From Gemmatimonadaceae bacterium (GTDB taxonomy: Bacteria; Gemmatimonadota; Gemmatimonadetes; Gemmatimonadales; Gemmatimonadaceae): a stretch of DNA of 64,000 nt. Numbering within the stretch: position 1 is the first letter of the stretch; each line of letters starts with the position of its first letter. Positions 47,836 through 56,542 of the stretch are shown in pieces. The stretch lies in the NCBI GenBank assembly GCA_013813715.1, contig JACCRF010000001.1:21614-85613 (forward strand). Direction: 5' to 3'. The notes beneath the pieces were generated by a model. It saw nothing but the letters and a program-made list of their open reading frames with translations. It was not told the origin of the DNA and searched no databases. Made by a program: the position numbers and the translations under genes.

Positions 47836-49917
47836 ATGACTGAAGCCGCGGGTCCCCGCGTTTACCCCGCCCGGAAGCGAGTCGTCCACTCCAACCCGGC
47901 GCGTGACCTCGCCGCGGATCTGAACCCCCAGCAGGCGGCTGCCGCAACGCACGGCGACGGTCCTCTCCTCATCATCGCGGGTGCGGGCACTGGCAAGACC
48001 CGCACACTGGTGTATCGCGTCGCGCACCTGCTCGACTGCGGGGTGCGGCCCGAGAGAATTCTTCTGCTGACCTTTACCCGCCGCGCGTCGCAGGAGATGC
48101 TGTCTCGCGCGGAACGGCTCGTCGGATCGACAAGCCGCAAAGTTCACGGCGGGACGTTTCATGCCACCGCCCACCGGCTGCTGCGCCGCTATGGACTGGC
48201 GGCGGGACTCGCGAAGGACTTCACGATCATGGACCAGGGAGATTCTGCCGACCTCATGCGGCTCTCCCGTTCCCAGCTCGGCTACGCGACCAGATCGAAG
48301 CGCTTTCCGAAGAAAGAGACACTCCAGTACGTGTACTCGCGTCACATCAATACCGGCATCACGATAGAGGACATCGTCCGCGACGAGTACGCGCAGTTCG
48401 TGGACTACCTCGAGGACTTCGGGAAGGTCTTCGCCGACTACACCGATCGTAAGCAGCAGCGCAACCTGGTTGACTACGACGACCTCCTGCTGTTCTGGGC
48501 GCTGATGCTCGAAGCGTCTCCGGAGCTCGCTGCAAAGATTTCGGGCATGTACGACCACCTGCTGGTGGACGAATATCAGGACACGAACGTTCTCCAGGCA
48601 CGAATTCTTCGGGGCATGTGTCGCACGCATGCGAACATCACCGTCGTCGGCGACGATGCGCAGAGCATTTATTCGTTCCGCGGCGCGAACTTCCGGAACA
48701 TTCTCGGATTCCCGAAGCAGTTCGCCGGCGCGACGATAGTCACGCTGGAACAGAACTACCGCTCGACGCCCCAGATTCTCGAGGTCACCAACACGATGAT
48801 CTCGCGTGCGACGGAGCGGTTCACCAAGAACCTGTGGACCGAGCGCGCCGGCGGCGAGACACCGTGGCTCGTCGCGGCACAGGACGAACACCAGCAGACG
48901 CGGTTTGTCGTGGATCGCATCCTCGAGCTGCACGAGGAGAGTATTCCGCTTAGTGAGATCGCAGTGCTATTTCGTGCCGGATACATGTCCGCCGACCTCG
49001 AGATCGAGCTCACCAATCGCAAGATCCCGTTCGAGAAATGGGGTGGCCTCAAGTTTCTCGAGGCGGCGCACGTAAAGGATGTTCTCGCGTTTCTCCGGAT
49101 TCTCGAGAACCCGCGCGACGAGGTGAGCTGGTATCGAATCCTGCTGCTGCTTCCTGGAATCGGTGACGCAACCGCGCGATCGGCGATCGAGGCGATGGCG
49201 AGCGCGGCGTGGGAATCGGCGGCCTTCGGAAGATATCAGCCTCCGCCGCGCGCCCGCGCTGCACACACCGCGCTCGTCGCGCTGCTCGACGGGCTTCGCG
49301 ATGATCCCAACGCCGACCAGGCGAAAGTGACGGCCGACATCGCACGCGTCAGGACGCTGTACGACAGCATCCTCCGCGAGCGGTACGACAGAGCGGAGCC
49401 GCGGCTTTCCGACCTCGACCAGCTCCAGACAATCGCCGCCGGGTACCCTGACCGTGCCGCTTTTCTCTCGGCACTGGCTCTCGAGCCCCCTCAGGCGACG
49501 CAGGATCTGGCCGGCGCATCACGCGACGACGACGATTGCCTCATCCTGAGCACCGCCCATTCGGCCAAAGGCAAGGAATGGGATGCGGTGTTTGTCATCT
49601 GGGCGGTAGATGGCTGGTTTCCGTCCGCGCGTTGCCTCGACAATGACGAGGACACCGATGAGGAGCGCCGGCTCATGTACGTAGCGATGACGCGCGCGCG
49701 AAACTATCTCAGCGTCACTTACCCTTTGAACGCGTATTCGACACGGCGCGGGGCGAACTACTCGATCGACCAGCTCTCGCGTTTCATCGACCGCGGCGTG
49801 CGCGACCGGATGGAACGCGTAGCGCTCGGCTCTGAACAGGCGGTTCGCCCGGTCGAAGCGCCGGCCGTCTCGCCGCTCCTCGACCTGCGGGCGCTGCTGC
49901 GCGGCAAATTTGGTTGA
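47836..49917 (+). CDS. UvrD/Rep/PcrA-family DNA helicase
   Basis: A 693-residue superfamily 1 3'-5' helicase, with Q motif LNPQQAAAA, motif I AGAGTGKTRTL, motif Ia TFTRRASQEM, motif II DEYQDTN, motif III GDDAQSIYSFRGA, motif IV LEQNYRST and motif VI YVAMTRARNYLS. It unwinds DNA in repair and replication restart. Compared with UvrD/PcrA of about 720 residues, the C-terminal tail is short and lacks an obvious Tudor-like end. It may be paired with resection proteins encoded elsewhere in the window, but there is no operon link. Confidence 0.93.
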   Translation: MTEAAGPRVYPARKRVVHSNPARDLAADLNPQQAAAATHGDGPLLIIAGAGTGKTRTLVYRVAHLLDCGVRPERILLLTFTRRASQEMLSRAERLVGSTSRKVHGGTFHATAHRLLRRYGLAAGLAKDFTIMDQGDSADLMRLSRSQLGYATRSKRFPKKETLQYVYSRHINTGITIEDIVRDEYAQFVDYLEDFGKVFADYTDRKQQRNLVDYDDLLLFWALMLEASPELAAKISGMYDHLLVDEYQDTNVLQARILRGMCRTHANITVVGDDAQSIYSFRGANFRNILGFPKQFAGATIVTLEQNYRSTPQILEVTNTMISRATERFTKNLWTERAGGETPWLVAAQDEHQQTRFVVDRILELHEESIPLSEIAVLFRAGYMSADLEIELTNRKIPFEKWGGLKFLEAAHVKDVLAFLRILENPRDEVSWYRILLLLPGIGDATARSAIEAMASAAWESAAFGRYQPPPRARAAHTALVALLDGLRDDPNADQAKVTADIARVRTLYDSILRERYDRAEPRLSDLDQLQTIAAGYPDRAAFLSALALEPPQATQDLAGASRDDDDCLILSTAHSAKGKEWDAVFVIWAVDGWFPSARCLDNDEDTDEERRLMYVAMTRARNYLSVTYPLNAYSTRRGANYSIDQLSRFIDRGVRDRMERVALGSEQAVRPVEAPAVSPLLDLRALLRGKFG

Positions 49918-49960
49918 AAACGATCTGGCGATTCTCCGCCACGCGGCATCCGAGAACCAA

Positions 49961-50078
49961 GGTTAAAACGATCTGACTGATTGGAACGGATCAGGGACGG
50001 ATTGAACTTGGGGTTTGGCCTTTTTTCAATCTCCGATGCGTTTCTAATCCGTTCAAATCCGCCCAATCGTGGTTAATA
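49961..50078. repeat. Palindromic intergenic repeat, paired copy 4
   Basis: Left arm AACGATCTGACTGATTGGAA with CGGATCAGGGACGG (from 49968) and right arm GCGTTTCTAATCCGTTCAAA with TCCGCCCAATCGT (to 50070) are inverted. GGTTAAAACGAT at the left edge and ATCGTGGTTAATA at the right edge extend the symmetry. A further truncated GAAAACGATCTG sits at about 49916. It separates convergent genes. Confidence 0.65.
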
Positions 50079-50112
50079 TTTTTTCATAGGAGCCAGTCGC
50101 GGCGACACGAAA

Positions 50113-51183
50113 TCAGCGCGACGCGACCCAGCGTCTTAACGCCGCATAGGGGTCGCTGCGGCCGGATTTTGCAAGCCCGATGATCCGCCCAATCGAACGC
50201 TTCAGGTCGCGGCCCTCCCGCAGGTACACCGCATCGAACAGGTCGAGCTCCTTCGCGTAAACCCTTCGCGCGAGCAGCGACGCGTTGTCGAGCGGCACGC
50301 TCTGTACATAAAGTGGACTGATCGTTCTCAACCGCGGTCCGATATCGCTAACCAGGGCACGTCGGGCGTTCAGATAGACCGTGTCGCGCGCAAGGATGCG
50401 CGCCGCCTTGCTCTCCGGATGGCGGGCGTAGGCCGATTCCAGGGACTGCGAAAGCGCCGACCAGAACGCGCCGAGCAGCTTGTCATCCTCCCACTCTGCA
50501 TCGACCTTCGCTGCGGCCTCGTTCTGGCCGCGCGATCTGAAGAACGCCGCCGCTCCCCGAGCTCCCACGAAGCTCGCGAACGACTCGTTGAAGACCGCCT
50601 GATCCGGTGCGTAGAACGTGTTGTGCGTCACCTCGTGGATGACTGTGTTCACGAGCTCCAGGCTGTCGCGGGAGAGGGTGGTGCTGAGCAGGGGATCATT
50701 GAAGAATCCCAGGGTGCTGAACGCCCCGGATGGCCGCAGCGCGACATCGTAGCCCTCATCGTAGAGCGACTTCGCTGCTCTCCTCGCTTCCCCGAAGTCG
50801 AAGTAGCCCTTGTACGGCACCCGACCGACGATCGGAAACCACCACGTGTAAGGTTCGAGTCGATCCCGATATGCCGCCGAGAGGACGAGTACCAGTGTGT
50901 CCCGGTCGAGCTTCGAATACGTCGTGAAGCTCTCTTCGGTGCGGAGTCGGATCGAATCCTTTGCATACTGCCTGGTGTCGAGGACGATTTGCAGCTTGCG
51001 CCGTACGGCCGGCTCGATCGAGCGGTCGTTGACGAGCTTGGCGATCGGTTGCCGGCGCGCCAGAATCTTGCCCTCTTCCCAGCCTGCGCGGCTCAGGTAA
51101 CAGCCCGTGGGCGTGAGCGCTGCCAGCAGAACGATTGCTCCGGCCAGTCCGGCTACCAGTCGTTTACGCGACCTGCCTCCCAA
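50113..51183 (-). CDS. Predicted lipoprotein aminopeptidase (PF10023-like)
   Basis: A 356-residue putative zinc aminopeptidase. It has a type II signal peptide (GLAGAIVLLAALTPTGC) and a metal site IHEVTHNTFYAPDQAVFNESFASFVG (HExxH plus distal Glu). The conserved YKGYFDFGEARRAA segment fits the PF10023 predicted aminopeptidase family. It acts in the periplasm or at the outer membrane. A large non-coding gap separates it from the SusD gene upstream in transcription. Confidence 0.87.
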   Translation of the reverse strand: MGGRSRKRLVAGLAGAIVLLAALTPTGCYLSRAGWEEGKILARRQPIAKLVNDRSIEPAVRRKLQIVLDTRQYAKDSIRLRTEESFTTYSKLDRDTLVLVLSAAYRDRLEPYTWWFPIVGRVPYKGYFDFGEARRAAKSLYDEGYDVALRPSGAFSTLGFFNDPLLSTTLSRDSLELVNTVIHEVTHNTFYAPDQAVFNESFASFVGARGAAAFFRSRGQNEAAAKVDAEWEDDKLLGAFWSALSQSLESAYARHPESKAARILARDTVYLNARRALVSDIGPRLRTISPLYVQSVPLDNASLLARRVYAKELDLFDAVYLREGRDLKRSIGRIIGLAKSGRSDPYAALRRWVASR

Positions 51184-51334
51184 GAAAAGTTGGTTCGTTC
51201 GCAGATTACCGGGACTAGATCTTGGAGCCCGACTCGGGGTTGATTCAGCAACCTGCGGTCTGGCATCCGGCTTCGCCAGCTTCCCGGCACCCGGCTACGA
51301 CGGGCAAGGAATAAACGCATAGTTGGTAGCTTTC

Positions 51335-51432
51335 AGCTTGGTCAGCGACCTGCGGCGAGCTCGGCCAGCGGTACAGACCGGGCAAATTGCTAAGCTGTTT
51401 GTTTGAGCGCGGGGCTGAGCGCTGACCAAGCT
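51335..51432. repeat. Inverted repeat of a second family
   Basis: AGCTTGGTCAGCG and its exact complement CGCTGACCAAGCT bound a 98-bp segment; adjoining bases (TAGCTTTC on one side, GGCTTCTA on the other) prolong imperfect symmetry. The sequence is unrelated to the GGATTGAACGGATC family. Confidence 0.6.
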
Positions 51433-51740
51433 GGCTTCTAAGCACTATGTCGTTATTCCTTCCCGTCGCAGCCGAAAGCTTACGCAGCCGACAAAGCTGA
51501 ATGCCAGACGGCTGGCAGCCCGCAATCGAGAATCCCTTGATGGCGCAGTCTGGCTTGCTGAAGGACGGAAAATAGAAGCCGTATCCAACAATGAAAAGCA
51601 GGAGTCGCTGCTCGATCCCGCCGGATGACTACGCATCCACTCGACAAGCCGCCGGAAAGGTAGCAATAACGAACGAGGCGACGTACTCGCTACGCCGCCT
51701 GCGTCCCTGCACCTGGCTCGTCGGAACCCTGGTAGAGCTC

Positions 51741-51760
51741 GGCCGGGCGATCACCCGGCC
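51741..51760 (-). terminator. Stem-loop after the SusC-SusD genes
   Basis: GGCCGGG-CGATCA-CCCGGCC is a 7-bp perfect GC stem 10 bp beyond the SusD stop. No T-run follows on the minus strand, so if it terminates it is not a classic Rho-independent site. Confidence 0.55.
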
Positions 51761-51770
51761 GGATGTGAAG

Positions 51771-53126
51771 CTATGCGTTTCGGTCGAGGCAGGTCGTGAA
51801 GTTGGGATTGTTCGTTTCGTCGAACGGAATCGGAAAATTCACGTCCGGGCCATAGACTCCTCCCTTGAAAAAGGGACCGGTCGGGAACACCGTCTCGGCG
51901 TTCCGGCCGTATTGACGCACAAGCCGCCGCATGTCGCCCAGGCGATGCGACGTCAGCCAGAGCCAGTACGCCCTCTCGCGGAATAGCAGGTTCTCGCGAG
52001 CAGCGGTCGTGCCTGGATCTGTCAGGCTCGTCAATCCTCCACCTGCGCGCAGCGCATCGAGCGTGGCCAGCGCTGACGCAAAGTTGCCCGCACGCAGGCT
52101 CGACTCGGCTTCGATCAGACGCGCCTCGATACCGCTCGCGACCGTGACAGCAGTGGTACGCGCCGGATACTTCTGCTCGAGAAACAACGGCGTGGTGCCA
52201 TCGAATCCACTGGCCAGCGATCCCGTGCCGCGCGCATTGGGAGTTCGAGAATCCTGCTGAGTTCGAAATGGCAGCCCGTTGCCGCCCTCACTGTCGCTCA
52301 CGGTAAACCGGCGCCCTTCATAGACGAGACTGAAGATACCGTTGTGCTGGCGCGCGCTGTTCTCCGAGTGCACGGCGGAGTATTGAAAGTTCGTCGGTAT
52401 GCCCGCGACCGCCGCGGCAGCGGCGGCGTGCTGGCCGAGGTTCACGAGCGCCCGACCCTTAACGATCCGCGCAAAAAACCGCTGATCAGCAAACGCTGCT
52501 CCCGTGGCCACTCCCAATACCTTGAGTGCCGAGTCGGCGCGCACCACGGCGCGGGTGAAGATGCTGTCCCGCGGAAGAGGATTTCCGTAGGTCGTTTGTC
52601 CGTCGACGAGTTCGCTGAAGGGCACGCCGGAGCAGTAATTCTCACCAATGAGATTATAGACCGTTCCTTCCAGATTCAGCGCTTCGCCGTAACCCGAAGC
52701 AATTGGATCGAAGCGGGCAAAGCCATCGGCAGCCCGCGCTGCCGATGTTCGCGCACGCTGAACGTTTCTGAAGAGCCCGTCCATAGTGACATTGACCGGC
52801 TGGACGCTGCGGATGTCTACTTCCTGACGAGTCGGGAACGTCTCGGCCCACTGAAACTCGTCGGTGAAGAGTGCGCTGAGGCTGATCTGGCTGTCGCCTC
52901 CAGATTGGCCGCTATAGGCCACCGTGAAATCTCCAATCGCGCCCGCGAGTACCGCACTCAGCGCGGCCTTGTCCTGCACGGATTCCGGCGTGGCGACGTC
53001 CGGATCTGGAACGTCGAGAATCTCGTCGCTGTCGCACGCGGCAGCACCCAGCGAGAGAGCGCCCGCCAGCACGAACCTGCCGGCGCGGCTCAATCCAGGG
53101 CGCCTGAATGTGATTAGTCTGGTCAT
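51771..53126 (-). CDS. SusD/RagB-like outer-membrane nutrient-binding lipoprotein
   Basis: A 451-residue lipoprotein (lipobox LGAAAC|DSD) with the helical TPR-like SusD fold, shown by QAALSAVLAGAIGDF-type and RTSAARAADGFARF helices and the late ARLIEAESSLRAGNFASAL segment that is conserved in the family. SusD proteins lid the SusC channel and bind glycans or peptides. I start at the ATG 14 codons inside the ORF-track one. It lies 28 bp behind SusC and is transcribed with it. Confidence 0.85.
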   Translation of the reverse strand: MTRLITFRRPGLSRAGRFVLAGALSLGAAACDSDEILDVPDPDVATPESVQDKAALSAVLAGAIGDFTVAYSGQSGGDSQISLSALFTDEFQWAETFPTRQEVDIRSVQPVNVTMDGLFRNVQRARTSAARAADGFARFDPIASGYGEALNLEGTVYNLIGENYCSGVPFSELVDGQTTYGNPLPRDSIFTRAVVRADSALKVLGVATGAAFADQRFFARIVKGRALVNLGQHAAAAAAVAGIPTNFQYSAVHSENSARQHNGIFSLVYEGRRFTVSDSEGGNGLPFRTQQDSRTPNARGTGSLASGFDGTTPLFLEQKYPARTTAVTVASGIEARLIEAESSLRAGNFASALATLDALRAGGGLTSLTDPGTTAARENLLFRERAYWLWLTSHRLGDMRRLVRQYGRNAETVFPTGPFFKGGVYGPDVNFPIPFDETNNPNFTTCLDRNA

Positions 53127-53154
53127 CTCTATATAGGAGTTGGAATGGTCGTTA

Positions 53155-56100
53155 TCAGAAATTGGCATTCAGCCGCACCGTGAAACCCCGGACGGGCGGC
53201 TGGGCGAGAAAGTCCGACGTCGTGAAATTGGCGCCCGAGTTGCTGTTCACTTCCGGATCGAAGCCGGAGTAATTCGTCCACGTTTTGAGGTTTCTTCCGG
53301 CGAAAGTCAGGCTGAGCGCCTCGCTCCGTAACGAAGCCGCGAGCGATGCCGGCAGCGAGAAGGTCAAAGCAACCTCTCGCAGTTTCACGAAGTCTGCGTC
53401 TTCGATATAGCCGGCGGCGGTGCCCATCAACCGGGCTACGGCGTTGGCCTGGTCGACGAGCGAGCTATTTCGGTCCTGAATGTCCTGGCAGTTCAGGAAC
53501 TGCGAGCACCTGAACTCGCGCGTGGAGTTGAACTGCTTGACGCCCTTTCTCATGTCGAGCAGCGCGCTAAGCCTCACGATCCTGCCGAGCGAGATCGTGT
53601 TGCTGAACGCGATCTGCGTGGGCGCGATTGGCGTTCCGAGGTATTCGACGGAGTCGCTGAGCGTGATCTCGCAAGCCGCCCCGCCCGCCACCTGAGGGTT
53701 GGCAACGCCGGCGACCGTCGGACAATTGACGCGGCCGATGAGCCCATCACCGTTGAGGTCGGAGTATGTGAACGTGCGCTGGAAAAAGCCGCCGGCTGGG
53801 AAGCCGCTCCGGAACTGCTGGACGCTGCTGAAACCGAAGATGACGGGGGTGATTCCCTCGCCGAGGCGGATGAGCTTGTTCTTGTTATGAGATGCAGAAA
53901 TGGAGCTTTCCCACCGGAGCGCTTCCAGCGAAAGCGGTACGAGCGTCACAAGCCCCTCGACGCCGGTGTTCCGCACGTTACCGAGATTCTCGACGCGTGT
54001 CAGAGTTGCGCCCAGTGAAGGTGCCAGCCGCCGATCGATCAGAGCATCGTCCGTGACCTTGCGGTATGCGGTGAATTCCAGGGCCACGCGACTTCCGAAA
54101 GCCGTGAGGTCGAAGCCACCCTCCAGCTCATCAGTCTTTTCGGGTTTGAGAATCGCGTTCCCCGTGCCGCCAAGTGTAATGGCCGGCGACTCGACGTTCG
54201 ACACATTTACGGACACCGGCGAGAAGAACGTCTCCGCCTGGCGAAATGACGGCCTCTGTCCGGACCGGCCCGTCGCGATCCGCCACCGGAACTGATCCAG
54301 CGCGCCAAACCGCGGGAACCACGGCTCCTCCGACACGACGTGCGAAATGCCGAACGAGGGATAGTATATCTTTCCGAATTCAGCGCCGAAGGTGCTACCC
54401 TGGTCACCGCGGACGGCCGCGTTCAGAAAAAGCCGGTCGCGCCAGGCGAACTTCTGCTGCGCATAGAGCCCGAGAGTGACTACCTGCTGGTTCAACTCGG
54501 TTACCGCGAACCGGGCACTCGTACCGCCGAGTGAACCCGTTCCGGCGAGGATCTTTGCTCCAAAGCCGCTCGTCGAACGGAAGTCTTCACGGGTGTACTG
54601 ACCACCTGCCGACGTCGTGGCCTGAAGCGATTGCCTGAGCTGATAGGTCGCAACCAAACTCCCGGACGAGTTGTACGTCGGTACGTACAGACGGTTGCTG
54701 AAGCGCGAGCCCTCGAGCGTCGTCGGGCTGAAGGCCACTCTATTCGCCGGTGTGAGCTGGTCGTCGTGGCGCTGGACGATATCCATCCCAGCCTGACCGA
54801 TGGCCTGAAGCCAGGAGAGCACCTGCCAGTTTGCGTTCAGGCCCCCAGTGAACCGCTCGTTCGCCTGCTTGCTCTGGATGACGAAATAGTCGGCCGGGCC
54901 CACGTTTGCCGTGAAGTACCCGCGGCTCAGCGAATCGGTACCGCAAAGCGTCTGCTGCTTGAAGGTCGTCGTGCTGCAATCAAAGGCCTTTCCCAGAAGA
55001 CCAGCCGAGATCGCACCAAAAGCAGTGTTGTCGTTGAACGGGAACCGGCTCCTGCTGGAGAAATACCCGACACTCGCCTGCACGTCCGCGCGCGAGGCCA
55101 GGCGAGCGTTGATGTTAGCGCGGAGATTTATCCGCTTGAGCTTGCTGGCGTCGTACACTCCCTGCTCGTAATCCTGCTCGGCGCTGAGAAAGTAGGTTGC
55201 GACATCGCTGCCGCCGCCGACGTTCGCCCCTACAGAGTTACGGAATCCATTGCGGAGAGGTGAAACGGTCTCGATCGGGTTGAAGGAAAGGAGGGAATCC
55301 GGTTTCGGGGTGCATATGCCCCGTGCCTGGGCATCGATGGTGCAACGTGTATCCCTGTCTCCAGTTGGCGTAACGCCGATCTGCCGGTAGTTGGCCGGAT
55401 AGTCGATCACGTCCTTCAGAGTTCCAGTCTCGGCATACACATTCCATCGTGCCGGCCCGCTTCCGCCGCGCTTGGTGCGAACAACGATCACACCGTTCGC
55501 CGCGGCCGTACCATAAAGCGACGCCGCGGCAGGACCCTTCACGACCTCAACCGACTCGATCTCCTCGGGGTTGACATCGTCGAACCGCGATATCGTCTGA
55601 CCGCCAAGGCCGACCGAGAAAGAAGTCGTCGAGTTGTTGATGCGAACTCCATCTATGATCAGCAATGGCTCATTCGACAGATTGATGGAGTTCGAGCCGC
55701 GTATTCTGATTCTGGAAGACGTTCCGGTGGTCCCGCCTGATTGCGTCACCGAAAGTCCTGGACTGCGCGCGTTGAGTACGTTGGAGAGCGTTGGCGTGGT
55801 GGCCAGCGGGACTTTCGAGGTTTCGATACGTCCAACCGTTACTCCGCTCTCGCGCCGAAGCTCCGATGCACCAATGGCGGTCACGACGACTTCGTCCAAG
55901 GTGGTCGCCGACGCAACCAGTGCAAAATTCGCCGTGACGGCCTGTGCCGCGGAGAGTTCGAGAGTCTGCGACTGGGCCTGGTAGCCGATGCGAATTGCCC
56001 TGACCTGCACCCTTCCTTCTGGAACTCCGGCGATCCGGAAGCGGCCGTCAGCGCCGGTGCGTGATCCGCGCGGAGTGCCGGCGACCAGGATTTGCGCTTC

Positions 56101-56280
56101 GGCCAGAGGCTGGCTGGTTGCCCGGTCCGTGACTTGACCAGTAATGGTTGCAGTCTGGGCCCCGGCAACGACTGGCAATACAGCCAGGACGAGCAGGAAA
56201 CTCAGACCGCGCCGAAACTCACGAGCTCTAACAGCGAATTCAGATCGTGGAACGGCACTAGACCGACGATAGATGGCCAT
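53155..56280 (-). CDS. SusC/RagA-type TonB-dependent transporter
   Basis: A 1,041-residue outer-membrane receptor: signal peptide (LSFLLVLAVLPVVAGAQT), carboxypeptidase-D regulatory-like domain (ITGQVTDRATSQPLAEAQILVAG), TonB plug with GLSVTQSGGTTGTSSRIRIRG and the SusC-specific DGVRINNSTTSF region, then a 22-strand barrel ending in aromatic NANF. It imports large nutrients with SusD. The ATG of MAIYRRSSAV is preferred to the upstream MFRHS, whose sequence is not signal-like. Neighbouring glycan or protein degradation genes are absent, so substrate is unknown. Confidence 0.9.
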   Translation of the reverse strand: MAIYRRSSAVPRSEFAVRAREFRRGLSFLLVLAVLPVVAGAQTATITGQVTDRATSQPLAEAQILVAGTPRGSRTGADGRFRIAGVPEGRVQVRAIRIGYQAQSQTLELSAAQAVTANFALVASATTLDEVVVTAIGASELRRESGVTVGRIETSKVPLATTPTLSNVLNARSPGLSVTQSGGTTGTSSRIRIRGSNSINLSNEPLLIIDGVRINNSTTSFSVGLGGQTISRFDDVNPEEIESVEVVKGPAAASLYGTAAANGVIVVRTKRGGSGPARWNVYAETGTLKDVIDYPANYRQIGVTPTGDRDTRCTIDAQARGICTPKPDSLLSFNPIETVSPLRNGFRNSVGANVGGGSDVATYFLSAEQDYEQGVYDASKLKRINLRANINARLASRADVQASVGYFSSRSRFPFNDNTAFGAISAGLLGKAFDCSTTTFKQQTLCGTDSLSRGYFTANVGPADYFVIQSKQANERFTGGLNANWQVLSWLQAIGQAGMDIVQRHDDQLTPANRVAFSPTTLEGSRFSNRLYVPTYNSSGSLVATYQLRQSLQATTSAGGQYTREDFRSTSGFGAKILAGTGSLGGTSARFAVTELNQQVVTLGLYAQQKFAWRDRLFLNAAVRGDQGSTFGAEFGKIYYPSFGISHVVSEEPWFPRFGALDQFRWRIATGRSGQRPSFRQAETFFSPVSVNVSNVESPAITLGGTGNAILKPEKTDELEGGFDLTAFGSRVALEFTAYRKVTDDALIDRRLAPSLGATLTRVENLGNVRNTGVEGLVTLVPLSLEALRWESSISASHNKNKLIRLGEGITPVIFGFSSVQQFRSGFPAGGFFQRTFTYSDLNGDGLIGRVNCPTVAGVANPQVAGGAACEITLSDSVEYLGTPIAPTQIAFSNTISLGRIVRLSALLDMRKGVKQFNSTREFRCSQFLNCQDIQDRNSSLVDQANAVARLMGTAAGYIEDADFVKLREVALTFSLPASLAASLRSEALSLTFAGRNLKTWTNYSGFDPEVNSNSGANFTTSDFLAQPPVRGFTVRLNANF

Positions 56281-56506
56281 GCTCACCTCGGGGTTAGGGA
56301 GTGAATGCCGAAACACCCGCCACGGGCGAACGCCGAGACACGGTGTCCTTACATTTCCCTTACAGTATGCTGACGGTCTCGCGATCCGGCAAGATCGCGT
56401 TTTCGGGATTTCGGGTGCGCGTTTTCGGGAAGGACTTTCGGGACAGAAATCGTGTGGAGCGGCTTCATATCCCAGCCACTTGCGCCGGGCGCGATCGGGG
56501 TCCGCC

Positions 56507-56536
56507 TTGTCCGATCTGGCGAGCGCGACGTATTCT
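56507..56536 (+). promoter_or_regulatory. Candidate dnaE promoter giving a leaderless transcript
   Basis: TTGTCC (56507-56512), an 18-nt spacer and TATTCT (56531-56536) precede the GTG start at 56543 by 6 nt. Transcription would begin at or next to the GTG. No Shine-Dalgarno site lies upstream of it. Confidence 0.45.
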
Positions 56537-56542
56537 TATCGT

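Larger units (their letters stand above)
51184..51770. other. 587-bp gap with palindromic sequences, no gene seen
   Basis: Short frames here (51107-51322, 51445-51666) have no coding character. The gap holds an inverted repeat AGCTTGGTCAGCG (51335-51347) / CGCTGACCAAGCT (51420-51432), several degenerate CTGGCA/TGCCAG and CCGGC motifs between 51240 and 51560, and a strong stem at 51741-51760. I see no tRNA or transposase trace. Confidence 0.5.
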
